DNA from: Variovorax paradoxus
Lineage (GTDB): Bacteria; Pseudomonadota; Gammaproteobacteria; Burkholderiales; Burkholderiaceae_C
Length of the DNA stretch: 42,604 bases
Direction of reading: 5' to 3'
Assembly: GCF_018614955.1 (NCBI RefSeq)
Contig: NZ_JAGGNV010000081.1
Coordinates: 1-42,604, forward strand
The notes under the pieces are model-generated. The model was not told the origin of the DNA and ran no database searches. It saw only the letters and a list, made by a program, of their open reading frames with translations. Shown here piece after piece: positions 8,487 through 16,911 of the stretch (within the stretch, counting starts at the first letter, position 1; each line of letters opens with the position of its first letter). The translations under genes were made by a program, and so were the position numbers.

Positions 8487-9147
8487 ATGTCCACCTACAT
8501 GTATCGCTTCGTCGGTCTGGAGACGGTGCCCGCGCGCCTGAAGGATTTCGATCTCCAACATTTTTTTTAGCTCGGAGATGCCGACGTCGAGGCGATCCGC
8601 CAGCGCTTCCGATCCGACCGCCGGGTCGCAGGCACTCTGCAACTGCTGTTCCTGCGTGCGTGCGGCTGCCCGATGGACCGCTTCTTTGTGCTGCCGCGCA
8701 ACCTGCTGCGATATGTGGCCGAAACGCTGGAGGCATCGCCGCTGACCATCGCGAGCCTGCGCAGCCTCTACGAGCGGCGCCCGACGCTGTACGAGCATCA
8801 ACAATGGGCCAGGACTACCTCGGCCTGAGAGACCTCGATCCGGCCGCAGAAGCCGCCCTTGTGGCCATGCTGGCGCTCCACGCCGCCGAGGCCCCGCACT
8901 CCGACGACCTGATCACGTCGGCGTGCCATTGGCTTTATGACCACCGCATCCTGATCCCCGGCCAGCGTCGTGTGCAGGACTGGGCCCGTAACGCGTTTGC
9001 GACCACCGAAGTGGGTATCCGCAGCGCGATCGCCAGCGAGGTCTCCCCTGCCGCGATGCGTCGCTGCCTTGCATCGGTCCACAGCAAGCGCGCCGACGCC
9101 GGCTGCTCCCATCTCGAATGGATCAAGACCCCTTCCGAGGCACAGCG
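8487..9147 (+). mobile_element. Tn3-family transposase, N-terminal (DUF4158) remnant with amber stop and frameshift
   Basis: ATG 8487 starts MSTYMYRFVGLETVPARL, the usual N-terminus of DUF4158-type Tn3 transposases. A TAG at 8568-8570 falls where the family has a codon such as CAG (LQHFF-stop-LGDADVEAI), inside a run of eight T. Similarity continues in the same frame through RSDRRVAGTLQLLFLRACG and RPTLYEHQQWAR to about 8812. There a one-base loss moves it to another frame: YLGLRDLDPAAEAAL, HSDDLITSACHWLYDHRIL, QRRVQDWARNAF, HLEWIKTP. After about 9140 similarity stops and an ISNCY N-terminus begins. About 220 of the roughly 1000 residues of a Tn3 transposase remain, without the catalytic domain. 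It is a dead element. Confidence 0.8.
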
Positions 9148-9215
9148 ATGGCAACTCCGGCGGCAACTATCACCATGACCATGCGCGAAGCCGATCGACT
9201 CGAGACGGTCCAGAG
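9148..9215 (+). mobile_element. ISNCY-type transposase N-terminal scrap
   Basis: ATG 9148 begins MATPAATITMTMREADRLE, matching how ISNCY transposases start before their helix-turn-helix. Similarity ends after about 22 codons (RLETVQ); a following frame (VIADRV) suggests a small indel and then loss. It directly abuts the Tn3 relic, so one element probably inserted into or recombined with the other. Confidence 0.5.
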
Positions 9216-9292
9216 TGATCGCGGACCGCGTCAGCCATCTCGATCTTCTTACTTCTTCGTTTTTCGGCTCCGTTCACCGGATCCGGCCTCGA

Positions 9293-9805
9293 TCACCAGT
9301 GCGATGGGGCTCGTACCAACCGCCGCGCATCCTTGAGAAGCAGAAGCAACTGCTGTTCGCGTACGGGCGAAGACTCGAAGCCAAACCGCAGATAGAACCG
9401 TGCCGCTTCCTCGTCGATGGGGTGAGTCAGCAAGGCCCGCACGCCAGCTTGGTCAGCAATTGCCAGGGTGCGCCGAATCGCGTCCTGAAGCATTCCGATT
9501 CCGATACCGCGCCCCTGATCTGGCAACGATACGGCGAGTCGGGCCAAGATAACTACGGGTATGGGGTAGCTGCCCATGCCCTTGCGCACACGATCGGGAG
9601 CTTCAAGCGTGTCGATCTGACCCACCGTCAGGCTGAAGTAGCCGGCGATGCGCTCGTCTTCCGCAATCACATAGGTCTTGGACGAGCCACTGGCCTGCGC
9701 CTGCCGCGCATGCCGCGTCAACCAGTCGTTGAGCGCAGGCTTGCCGCAATCGAACGCATCCAATTGATGGCGGGCATCCAGTGACTGCGGTGCACTCAAC
9801 GCCAT
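9293..9805 (-). CDS. GNAT-family toxin of a type II toxin-antitoxin pair (TacT/AtaT type)
   Basis: A 170-residue GNAT acetyltransferase with the TacT signature: FDCGKPALNDWL near the N-terminus, YPIPVVILARLAVS in the middle, the acetyl-CoA-binding loop QGRGIGIGML, and the end FYLRFGFESSP. Known members acetylate the amino group of charged tRNAs and block translation. The gene starts with an ATG that overlaps the antitoxin stop by one base (TAATG at 9807-9803), the usual antitoxin-first coupling. The catalytic tyrosine of the family is likely Tyr141 in RFYLRFGFE. It looks intact. Confidence 0.9.
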   Translation of the reverse strand: MALSAPQSLDARHQLDAFDCGKPALNDWLTRHARQAQASGSSKTYVIAEDERIAGYFSLTVGQIDTLEAPDRVRKGMGSYPIPVVILARLAVSLPDQGRGIGIGMLQDAIRRTLAIADQAGVRALLTHPIDEEAARFYLRFGFESSPVREQQLLLLLKDARRLVRAPSHW

Positions 9806-10080
9806 TACGCGTTCCAGGGCGCGCGCCGAGAAAACAAATCCTTCAGGCCAGGGTTTTCTTGCTCTGGTCGATCCAACAACGACAGCAATGCTTGCGATTG
9901 ACTACTCGTTACCACGAACAGCCTTTGGTCAAGTAAGGTCTGCTCGGCAGCCTGATAGGCGCTGTCAAGGATGAAGTCCGTCATCGACTTGTTGGAAACC
10001 TCAGCAGCCCGGCGCAGCACTGTCTCCTGCTGGGGCGTCGCACGCAATCCAAGGCGCGCGGAGCGGGTGGCGGTTGTCAT
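9805..10080 (-). CDS. DUF1778 antitoxin (ribbon-helix-helix), partner of the GNAT toxin
   Basis: A 91-residue protein: N-terminal ribbon-helix-helix (RSARLGLRATPQQETVLRRA, then NKSMTDFILDSA), followed by a C-terminal tail (FSRRAPWNA) that in this family wraps round the toxin. It should neutralise the downstream acetyltransferase and repress its own promoter. ATG 10080 follows AGGAGA closely. The pair sits among mobile-element debris and between no obviously related genes, as mobile toxin-antitoxin modules often do. Confidence 0.9.
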   Translation of the reverse strand: MTTATRSARLGLRATPQQETVLRRAAEVSNKSMTDFILDSAYQAAEQTLLDQRLFVVTSSQSQALLSLLDRPEQENPGLKDLFSRRAPWNA

Positions 10081-10099
10081 GGTACTCTCCTACAGAACA

Positions 10100-10118
10100 T
10101 GTACGCCATGTTAGTACA
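10100..10118 (-). promoter_or_regulatory. Candidate operator of the toxin-antitoxin operon
   Basis: TGTAC (10100-10104) and GTACA (10114-10118) form an inverted repeat with a 9-base spacer, 20-38 bases upstream of the antitoxin ATG, in an AT-richer patch that also contains TTG-like -35 candidates. Autorepression by the ribbon-helix-helix antitoxin usually uses such a site. Exact promoter elements are not clear. Confidence 0.35.
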
Positions 10119-10293
10119 ATTGACACACAAGCGCAACTCCACCGCTTTGGCCGTCGACGCGGCCAGTTGCTCGGCGCCGAGCGCCAGGGGCTGCGCGATG
10201 TGCAGCAGGGCCCAGCAGATCGAGCGCGCTTTGCGCGATCAGCTGGCCGCACGGACGGGGGCGCTGGGAGAGGCCCAGTCGTAAGGCGCGCCG

Positions 10294-10517
10294 CTAATGC
10301 AGCGCCCGGACGTCCTTCAACAGCAGTTCGTTGAAGGGAAGTTGCAGGTGCAGACACGGGGTCGACTCGTTTTCGATGCACAACTGACGGTGTGTGCATA
10401 GCCGAGTGCTGGCACGGGCGTCCGTCTGCAAGTCCTTGATCTAGTTGCAATTGCTGTTCGCTTTCCAGGCCCTCGTTGAAGTAGCCTTGCGATCCGCGCC
10501 CGATGCGACGTAAGCGC
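10294..10517 (-). pseudogene. Degraded coding remnant, function unknown
   Basis: On the minus strand a peptide-like frame ends at TAG 10296-10294 with CIENESTPCLHL and PFNELLLKDVRALH. Upstream, in another frame, RGSQGYFNEGLESEQQLQLD seems to run into IKDLQTDARAS through a one-base shift near 10440, where the first frame has a TAG. The two pieces together look like the end of a real protein. I cannot name the family. The rest of the 10130-10640 stretch shows nothing I recognise. Confidence 0.3.
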
Positions 10518-10642
10518 TCTATTGAGCACGTCCCTTGCGCCCAGATGACTTTTGGGGCAAGTGATCGCGGGGTGGTCAGATGTCTGTCAGCGGTGGGCGG
10601 TGCGCGAGAATCGCGGTCGTTCCCGAATCTCAGATTCAATCG

Positions 10643-11356
10643 ATGAACACCCCATTTGCCCCGTTGTGCGAGGACGAGTTCAACGAACTCGACCATTTCC
10701 TGCTCTATGACGTCGACACGGAAGATGTCATGACACTGGACATGGTGGATGGGTTCTTGCACGCCGTTGCGGTCGGTCCGACAACCATGCATCCGAAGCA
10801 GTGGCTCCCCAAGATCTGGGGCACCAAGGAGATGATGCCTCCGATGGATTCAATCGAGCAGTTGAACCATATTTTGGGGCTGGTCATGCGTCACTTCAAC
10901 AGCATCATTGCCGGGCTGGAGGATGACCCACGAGAGATCAGTCCTTGCTGGTCAACGATGACCTACGACGGCGACGAGCAGGAATATGACGACGCTGAGT
11001 CGTGGGCCTACGGCTTTGTTGAGGGAATGAGGCTTTGCTGGAATGACTGGCAGCCGTTGCTGTCGACACCGCAAGGGCATGCCTGGTTCAGGCCGATCGC
11101 CCTGCTCGGCGAAGACGACTTCTCAGTGGATCAGGATGAGCTCACCAAGACGCCGGCCATGAGGGCGGAGTTGGCGCTTCAAATCCCACAAGCCGTCCTG
11201 GACATGCATGCTCACTGGCTACCGCTCAGACTCGCTGTCTATCAGCGCGAGGTGGCCAAGTCGATGCAACCCAAGGTGGGACGCAATGAGCCTTGCCCCT
11301 GCGGCAGCGGCAAGAAGTTCAAGAGGTGCTGCGGAGCAGCGGGTGACCTGCATTAA
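10643..11356 (+). CDS. YecA/UPF0149 family protein with C-terminal SEC-C zinc motif
   Basis: The first part (LCEDEFNELDHFL, then MTLDMVDGFLHAVAVGP) and the DDAESWAYGFVEGM segment are typical of the UPF0149/YecA family. The end has a complete SEC-C motif, RNEPCPCGSGKKFKRCCG, a zinc-binding module also found at the end of SecA, which can bind SecB or ribosomes. From ATG 10643 the protein is about 237 residues. The frame is open to an ATG at 10580, but the added 21 residues look unconserved; neither start has a strong ribosome site. The biological role of the family is poorly defined. The stop codon abuts the IS66 relic. Confidence 0.85.
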   Translation: MNTPFAPLCEDEFNELDHFLLYDVDTEDVMTLDMVDGFLHAVAVGPTTMHPKQWLPKIWGTKEMMPPMDSIEQLNHILGLVMRHFNSIIAGLEDDPREISPCWSTMTYDGDEQEYDDAESWAYGFVEGMRLCWNDWQPLLSTPQGHAWFRPIALLGEDDFSVDQDELTKTPAMRAELALQIPQAVLDMHAHWLPLRLAVYQREVAKSMQPKVGRNEPCPCGSGKKFKRCCGAAGDLH

Positions 11357-12356
11357 GGCAGATCGTGGACTGAACCCTCAGGCCGGTTCACTGCGTCAGT
11401 CGCCAGGGCAGCAGGGCCTCGTAGTCATCGGCCGTTTCGGCCAGCGGCAGCTTCTTAAACAGCGCGACGAGGTAGCGGTAGGGCTCGACGCCATTGGCCT
11501 TGGCCGTCTCGACCAGCGAGTAGAGGTTGGCACTGGCGTTCGCGCCGCCCACGGTATCGGCGAACAGCCATCCCTTTCTTCCGACGACGAACGGACGTAT
11601 CGCGTTCTCCACCGGGTTGGAGTCCAGAGGCCAGGCGCCGTTGTGCACGAACCGCACGAGCTTGTGCCACTGTCCATGCAGGTAGTGCAGCGCCTGCCCC
11701 AGCAAGCTCGAGGGCGCGACGCTGTGCAGATGCGCGAGCATCAACTGTTCGATCTCGCGCAGTACCGCAGCGCTGTAGCGAGCGCGAAGCCGTTGACGTC
11801 GCTGCGGCGTCCATTCCCGGGCCAGCGCCTCGGCCCCGTACAGCTTGGCGATCCCGTTGTAGACCTCGTAGCCATCGCTCACGAGCGCGGCGCCCTCGCG
11901 GATGCCGGCGTACAGCTTCTCGGCGTGCACACCTCCGCGTCCTGACGCATACGAGAACAACCGCACCGGCGGGCCGGTACCGACTGCATTCATCTGAGCC
12001 CACATATAGCTCTTCGTCTGCGCTTTCTTTCCAGGCTCCTTGAGCACCTGGACCGTGGTCTCGTCACCGTAGATCAGGTCCGAGTCCAGCAAGTGATCGC
12101 GCAGCAGATTGATGACGGGTTGTACGGCTCGGCCGATGCGTACGACGCCGGCGGCCAAGGTGTTGCTGGCCAGATCGCCACCGAAGCGCCGCAGCAGTGC
12201 CGCCTGCCGGTACAGCGGCATGCCGAACTGGTACTTGCCCGTGATGATCCAGGCCTGGGCGGCCTCGGTGAGGAGCCCGCGCGGGATGATGCGCGCGGGC
12301 GTCGGCGCGACCTTCAGGCTCAGGTCGCAGCAGGGGCAGGCGTACTTGATGCGGTG
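11357..12356 (-). mobile_element. IS66-family transposase (TnpC), C-terminal part with internal deletion
   Basis: Coding similarity runs from about 12356 to the stop at 11388 on the minus strand: zinc-ligand segment YACPCCDLSL, ITGKYQFGMPLYRQAALLRR, then a DDE set in YGDETTVQVL (Asp), SDGYEVYNGIAK (Asp) and NPVENAIRPFVVGRKGW (Glu). The translated frame has no ATG until 12221, and an upstream in-frame stop shows the N-terminus is missing. At about 11843 the sequence jumps from NGIAK straight to LYGAEALAREWTP. Relatives carry roughly 45 more residues there, including the conserved CWAHARR segment. The deletion is in frame but should abolish activity. The element's outer end probably lies at about 11355-11387. 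Confidence 0.85.
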
Positions 12357-12445
12357 AGATGAGCGTGATCACTCGGCTGTAGGTACGCGTTGACAGTGAA
12401 ATTCCTAGTGGCAGCGAGCCGGTTGGGCTTGCATGATGCGCACCC

Positions 12446-12667
12446 ATGCCGGATCTGCGCGAGCTCAAGGATGAAGACCTCCAAGGTCTGACGCCCGAGG
12501 CCGTCACGGCGCTGGCGCAGCAGATGCTGCAGCGCGTGCGCGAACACGATCTCGACCTCGAGCAGCGCGATCAGCGCATCGAACGCCAGGCTCAGGAGAT
12601 CCGCCTGAAGGATGCGAAGCTCGAGAAGCTCACCTTCGAGCTGGCGCGACACAAGGCCTGGAAGGTT
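12446..12667 (+). mobile_element. IS66-family TnpC N-terminal fragment, inverted relative to the rest
   Basis: The plus strand reads MPDLRELKDEDLQGLTPEAV, LAQQMLQRV, then the coiled-coil QAQEIRLKDAKLEKLTFELA and HKAWK, the classic N-terminus of IS66 TnpC. After KAWK the similarity ends and the frame continues as unrelated sequence to a stop at 12745. The C-terminal part lies just to the left on the opposite strand, so either the element inverted internally near 12360-12440 or two copies recombined. Confidence 0.75.
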
Positions 12668-12803
12668 GTCGGGCATCTGGTACCAGACGGAGCTGCTCTT
12701 CGGGCTGTTTCAGTGTCGAGGTTGCCCTTCGTCCACGGCTCGTGATGCGCCGCCCCGCAGTACAAGCATTGCCGCGTCACTGCATGCGGCGTATGGTCCA
12801 CCA

Positions 12804-15572
12804 ATGGCTCGCGAAGAAGCACGAAAGGTGAGCAAGGCGGATGCGAAACATCATTTCGCCTTGGTGCAGCGTGCGCTCGCCGCAGCCAACGACGCACAAC
12901 GCGACGAGGCGCTTGGCGAAGGCTTCGCGCGCTTCGGCATGGGCTTCGCCTACGCCCTGGGCGAACTCGCCAGGCTCGAGAACACGCCCGGGCCCTACAC
13001 GGCGCTGAGCGAAGAATCCGGAGCTTTCTTGCTGCGCTGGATCGGCGGCGCTCGCCTCACCAAGCGCGCCGACGACGACGAGCGCCGCGTCGCGGTGGGC
13101 GAGGAGATGCTCCTGATGGCGCAGGGCCATGTACGCATCGGCGGCATCGTTGCGCGAGCGATCCTGTCGCTGCCCGAGCCGCACCCTCAGCGTGACCTGC
13201 AACGAGCCGAGACTCTCGTGCGCCAACGGCTTGGCGCAGCGCTGAACGAAGACGATCCCTCATCGTTCGTCTCGTCGGTGATCGACTTGCTCCATCATGG
13301 CCTTGCTGCCGAGGATGAAGCCGTGTCGCTCTATGAGCAGGCCCGGCAGCGGCTGCCCATCGAAGGCGAGCCGCAGCTGCCGCGCCGCCTGAACGTTGCG
13401 TCGCTCAAGTTTCACGCCAAGCTGGCGATCGAGGCGCGCGACGCCGGCGAAGCTTCGCGCCTCAAGGAACAGTCCGCTCTCGCGCGTCAACGCGCCGACG
13501 GGATCGGTGCCGAGCGTTCGAGCGACCGTGAGCTGCGTCAGAGCCGTATGCTGCTCGCGATGCTGATTGACGTCGACGAGAGCAACGCCGCAGTCGCGGC
13601 GACGGCCTGGGCTGCAGCGCGCAGCGGCGAGTCGGTGCCGGACGACATTGACCGCATCGCCGCGTACCACGAAGGACGCCGGCGCCTCGAACTCGGCGAG
13701 CACGAGACCGCGGCGCAGCTCTTCGCACCGCTGATCGATGCGGCGCGCGACGACTACCTCGACGCGCTGCGCGACGCCGATGTTCAGGACCGAGGTGAGC
13801 ATTTCAGCAACCTGGCCACGCATCACGCCTTCGCGCTCGGTGCGCTTGGACGCTGGGACGAGGCCCTGCGTGCGCTGGATGCCGCGCGCAGCCTGCGCCT
13901 GCGCCAGCGCGCGTGGTTGCGCACGATCCCGCGCGGGCGAACGCTGCTGCGCCTCGAGCGTGAGCTGCATGCGCACGAGCGCGGCGCACCGCTTGGTTCG
14001 ACGGCGACGGCCGCCACCCCCGACCGCGCTGACGCCGGTGACCGCATGCACGGTCAGGTGTCGCGCCACGCACGGGTGTACGAGCGCTACCGCAGGCTGC
14101 GGCCGCAGTTCGATGCGGCGGCGCTGGTGTCGCCCGGCCTCGCTGAAGTGGCAGCGGCGCTCGTTGAACACGAGGCGGTGCTTTCGATCGGCAGCGGTTT
14201 CAGGGGCACGCTTGCGGTGCTGGTACGCCACGGCGACCGCGAGCAGCCGAGCCGCGCGCAATGGATCAGTGAATGGACCCACGGCTATTGGATGCGTGTG
14301 ATGGCAGGCGACGAGGCGCGCCCGGGTTGGCTCTTCGCGATTGGCGCGCCGGAGCTCGGCCTCGAACACGCCGCGGTGCTTGATGGCCTGCTCGCCGCGG
14401 TCGACGCCGACCTCGGGCGCTGGATTGCGAAGGCAGCACGCGAGTTCGGCGTGCGCCGGCTGACGATCGTCGCGCACCGCTATCTGCACCTGCTGCCGTT
14501 CTGGGCGCTCCCCTCGCTGTCCGAGATCGAGATCGCGAGTGCGCCCAGCCTCGCGCACCTGCTGGCCTCACGTGCGCCGCGTCTGCCGAGCTCACGCCGC
14601 GCGGTGATCGTCGAGAACCCGACCGGCGATCTGCCGCTCGCCGCCGCCGAAAGCGCAGCTGTGCAGAGCGCCTTGTGCGGCGCCGGCTTCGCCGTCGAGC
14701 GCTTCGCGCACGAGCGCGCCACCGAAGCGCTCGTGGCACCCGCATTGCGCCGTGCGGGTGTGTTGCACTTCTGTGGTCACGGGCGATCGGAACCCGACCG
14801 CGACCGTGCATCGGCTTTGCTGATGCACGCGGGCGCCGGCGCGCTGAGCTTGCCCGGCGCCGACCCGCTCGGCGTGCTGGCCGCGGCCGCCGAGGCATGG
14901 GAGGAGCAAGGGGACGGCCGGCGTCACACCAACATCGACGGGCGCGGCCGCCTGCATGAGATCCGGCGCGACGATGGCACGCCGCTCGAGCGCAGGCTCG
15001 AATTCAGCGTTACCGGCACGTTGTGGACGTCGTACCGCGACGGCGCGCCGCTGCGCAGTGCCGAGCTCTGGTCGGCGGGCGACATCGGCGTCGGCACGCG
15101 CTTGAACCGGCTCGGCGTGGCCTTTCTCTCCGCCTGTGAAACCGGCACCGGCGGCTTCGAGCCGGTGATCGACGAATACGGCGGCTTGCCCGCGGCGCTT
15201 TTGCTGGCCGGCGTGGGCGCGGTGGTGTGCAGTTTGTGGCCGGTGCCCGAGTCCCTCACGCTGCTCGCCGCCGACCTGTTCTACCGCCGGCTCGCGGCGT
15301 CGGGCGACGCGTTCGACGTCGTGACCGCATTGCGCGAGAGCGCCGGCACTTTGCGCGAGATGCCGCGCGACGAGGCACGCGCTCGGTTCTTGGCAATGCA
15401 CGAACAGCGCCTGCAGCCCGCAGCGCGCTTCATGCTCGAGGCGGCCGCGACCCGCTTGCAAGGCGGGCCCGAGCGCCCTTACGCTCACCCGGTGCACTGG
15501 GCCGCCTTTTTCGCAGTCGGCAAGCCGCAAATCCGTTTCGCGAAAGGAAGACACCATGGGACTACTCGATAA
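12804..15572 (+). CDS. CHAT domain protease with helical/TPR-like N-terminus
   Basis: A protein of about 922 residues. The C-terminal third is a CHAT domain (caspase-like clan CD peptidase): the catalytic pair is His659 in LHFCGHG and Cys778 in LSACETG, followed by GGLPAALLLAGVGAVVCSLWPV, a standard CHAT ending. The N-terminal 500 residues are alpha-helical and TPR-like (repeated A-L-x-R patterns), as in other CHAT proteins, and would sense or bind a partner. ATG 12804 is chosen because sequence character changes there; its ribosome site is weak and the frame is open to 12612 through IS66 debris. Its stop overlaps the next gene by 17 bases, so the three genes to 16910 form a unit. CHAT proteases act in regulated cell death and in antiphage systems; the substrate here is unknown. 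Confidence 0.88.
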   Translation: MAREEARKVSKADAKHHFALVQRALAAANDAQRDEALGEGFARFGMGFAYALGELARLENTPGPYTALSEESGAFLLRWIGGARLTKRADDDERRVAVGEEMLLMAQGHVRIGGIVARAILSLPEPHPQRDLQRAETLVRQRLGAALNEDDPSSFVSSVIDLLHHGLAAEDEAVSLYEQARQRLPIEGEPQLPRRLNVASLKFHAKLAIEARDAGEASRLKEQSALARQRADGIGAERSSDRELRQSRMLLAMLIDVDESNAAVAATAWAAARSGESVPDDIDRIAAYHEGRRRLELGEHETAAQLFAPLIDAARDDYLDALRDADVQDRGEHFSNLATHHAFALGALGRWDEALRALDAARSLRLRQRAWLRTIPRGRTLLRLERELHAHERGAPLGSTATAATPDRADAGDRMHGQVSRHARVYERYRRLRPQFDAAALVSPGLAEVAAALVEHEAVLSIGSGFRGTLAVLVRHGDREQPSRAQWISEWTHGYWMRVMAGDEARPGWLFAIGAPELGLEHAAVLDGLLAAVDADLGRWIAKAAREFGVRRLTIVAHRYLHLLPFWALPSLSEIEIASAPSLAHLLASRAPRLPSSRRAVIVENPTGDLPLAAAESAAVQSALCGAGFAVERFAHERATEALVAPALRRAGVLHFCGHGRSEPDRDRASALLMHAGAGALSLPGADPLGVLAAAAEAWEEQGDGRRHTNIDGRGRLHEIRRDDGTPLERRLEFSVTGTLWTSYRDGAPLRSAELWSAGDIGVGTRLNRLGVAFLSACETGTGGFEPVIDEYGGLPAALLLAGVGAVVCSLWPVPESLTLLAADLFYRRLAASGDAFDVVTALRESAGTLREMPRDEARARFLAMHEQRLQPAARFMLEAAATRLQGGPERPYAHPVHWAAFFAVGKPQIRFAKGRHHGTTR

Positions 15573-15951
15573 GCTCATCGTGGTGAAAGTGGCGGCGCAC
15601 GACGCCGGCGCGGCCGTGGCCGTGGACGTGAGCGGCGCCAGCGATGCGCAGGTGCTCGGCACACTGGTCAGTACCTTCGGCGCCGACGATTCGTGTACCG
15701 AGATTCAGGTGCGGCGCGGCGGGGCGCTGCTCGGCACCGTGAACCGCGAAGCGACGATCGCGTTCGTCGGCGACGGCCTGAAGGGTGTCGGCGCATCCGA
15801 CGCCATGCTGCTGCCGGGCGTGGGGAATTACAGCACCACGAACTGGGTGTGCCCGCGGCGCGACTGCGGCTACTCGCTCGTGACCATCGTGTTTGACGAT
15901 GCGCCGAACTGCGCGCGCCACCCCGACCAAACGCTTGTCCTGCAAGGCTGA
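15556..15951 (+). CDS. Small protein of unknown function, cysteine-containing C-terminus, in CHAT operon
   Basis: A 131-residue protein starting MGLLDKLIVVKVAAHDAG, preceded by AAAGGAAG with good spacing and overlapping the CHAT gene by 17 bases. The C-terminal part carries CPRRDCGYSL and then CARHP, three cysteines and a histidine in a zinc-ribbon-like arrangement (Cys-x4-Cys ... Cys-x2-His). No transmembrane segment or signal peptide is seen. I do not recognise the family. Tight coupling to the protease makes it a candidate regulator, substrate or effector of the CHAT enzyme. Confidence 0.8.
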   Translation: MGLLDKLIVVKVAAHDAGAAVAVDVSGASDAQVLGTLVSTFGADDSCTEIQVRRGGALLGTVNREATIAFVGDGLKGVGASDAMLLPGVGNYSTTNWVCPRRDCGYSLVTIVFDDAPNCARHPDQTLVLQG

Positions 15952-15962
15952 AGGTCGCACCG

Positions 15963-16910
15963 ATGAAACTCGACGGCCTGATCGACAGCGGCTTGAAGGA
16001 GGTCGGCCCGCGCTTGTCGCTTGTCGGCCTGTTGCCGAACCTGGCGCTGTTCGGATTGATCGCCTCGCTGCTCGCGAGCGGCGCGCCGCAGGCCGCACCT
16101 GACTTGGCCAAACTGTGGGCCGCTGCCAAGGACCCGGGCGGCGGCGAGGCACTGCTGCTGGTGGCCGCGCTGCTCGCATTGGCGCTCGTGCTGCACCCCC
16201 TGCAGCTTTCGCTGGTGCGCCTGCTGGAGGGTTACTGGGGCAATGCACCGGGTGCACGCGATCTGGCGCGCCTTGCCACCGCGCGCCAAGCGCGCCGACG
16301 CGATGCACTGGTGAAGGCGCTGGGCTACGAAGGTGGCGGCCAGCCCGACGCGCCGACCCGCCAGCGCATGCAGGCGAGCGCAGCGGCGCTGATGCAACGC
16401 TATCCGTCGGCGGACCGGTTGATGCCCACCGCGCTCGGAAATGTATTGCGCGCCGCCGAGGACCGACCGCAGCGTGCCTACGGACTGGATGGCGTGGTGA
16501 TCTGGCCGCGACTGTTCCCGCTGTTGCCCGAGTCAATGCGCAGCCTTTTGGGCGATGCGCGCAACCAGATGGACGTGACGCTGCGCTTCGCCGCAGTGTT
16601 CTTTCTGGCCGCGCTGGTGTGCGGCGCGCTGTTGTGGCGCCACCCGCCATGGCTGGGGCTGGCGTTGATCTCGCTCGTGCTGGCGCGGCTGTCGTACCGT
16701 GCCGGTGTGCAGGCAGCGATCGCTTACGGGAACGTGGTGGAGGTGGCGTTCGACCTGTACCGTTTCAGCCTGTACCCGGCGCTTCACTTGGCGCTGCCGA
16801 ACGACTTGGACAGCGAACGCAAACTCAATTCGGAAGTGTCGGCATTCCTGCGCCAGCGGGTGATGCCCAGCTACGCGTACACCCATCCGCCGCCACCCAA
16901 GCCGGGGTAG
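15963..16910 (+). CDS. Uncharacterised membrane protein, third gene of CHAT operon
   Basis: A 315-residue protein with hydrophobic segments at about residues 18-40, 62-85 and a pair at about 208-245, so probably four membrane helices with a central soluble region of about 120 residues. That region has the conserved-looking stretch PTALGNVLRAAEDRPQ, then YGLDGVVIWPRLFPLLPE, which I associate with an uncharacterised bacterial membrane family of no assigned function. The gene starts 11 bases after the previous stop. Its C-terminus is proline-rich (HPPPPKPG). As partner of a protease it could be a membrane-acting effector released or triggered by CHAT cleavage, as with gasdermin-like systems, but it shows no gasdermin motif I can point to. 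Confidence 0.8.
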   Translation: MKLDGLIDSGLKEVGPRLSLVGLLPNLALFGLIASLLASGAPQAAPDLAKLWAAAKDPGGGEALLLVAALLALALVLHPLQLSLVRLLEGYWGNAPGARDLARLATARQARRRDALVKALGYEGGGQPDAPTRQRMQASAAALMQRYPSADRLMPTALGNVLRAAEDRPQRAYGLDGVVIWPRLFPLLPESMRSLLGDARNQMDVTLRFAAVFFLAALVCGALLWRHPPWLGLALISLVLARLSYRAGVQAAIAYGNVVEVAFDLYRFSLYPALHLALPNDLDSERKLNSEVSAFLRQRVMPSYAYTHPPPPKPG

Positions 16911-16911
16911 G

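Noticed and set aside
8375..9178. A single 267-residue protein
   Set aside because: Only its second half is coding, as part of a frameshifted Tn3 transposase; the first half is out of frame with the real similarity.
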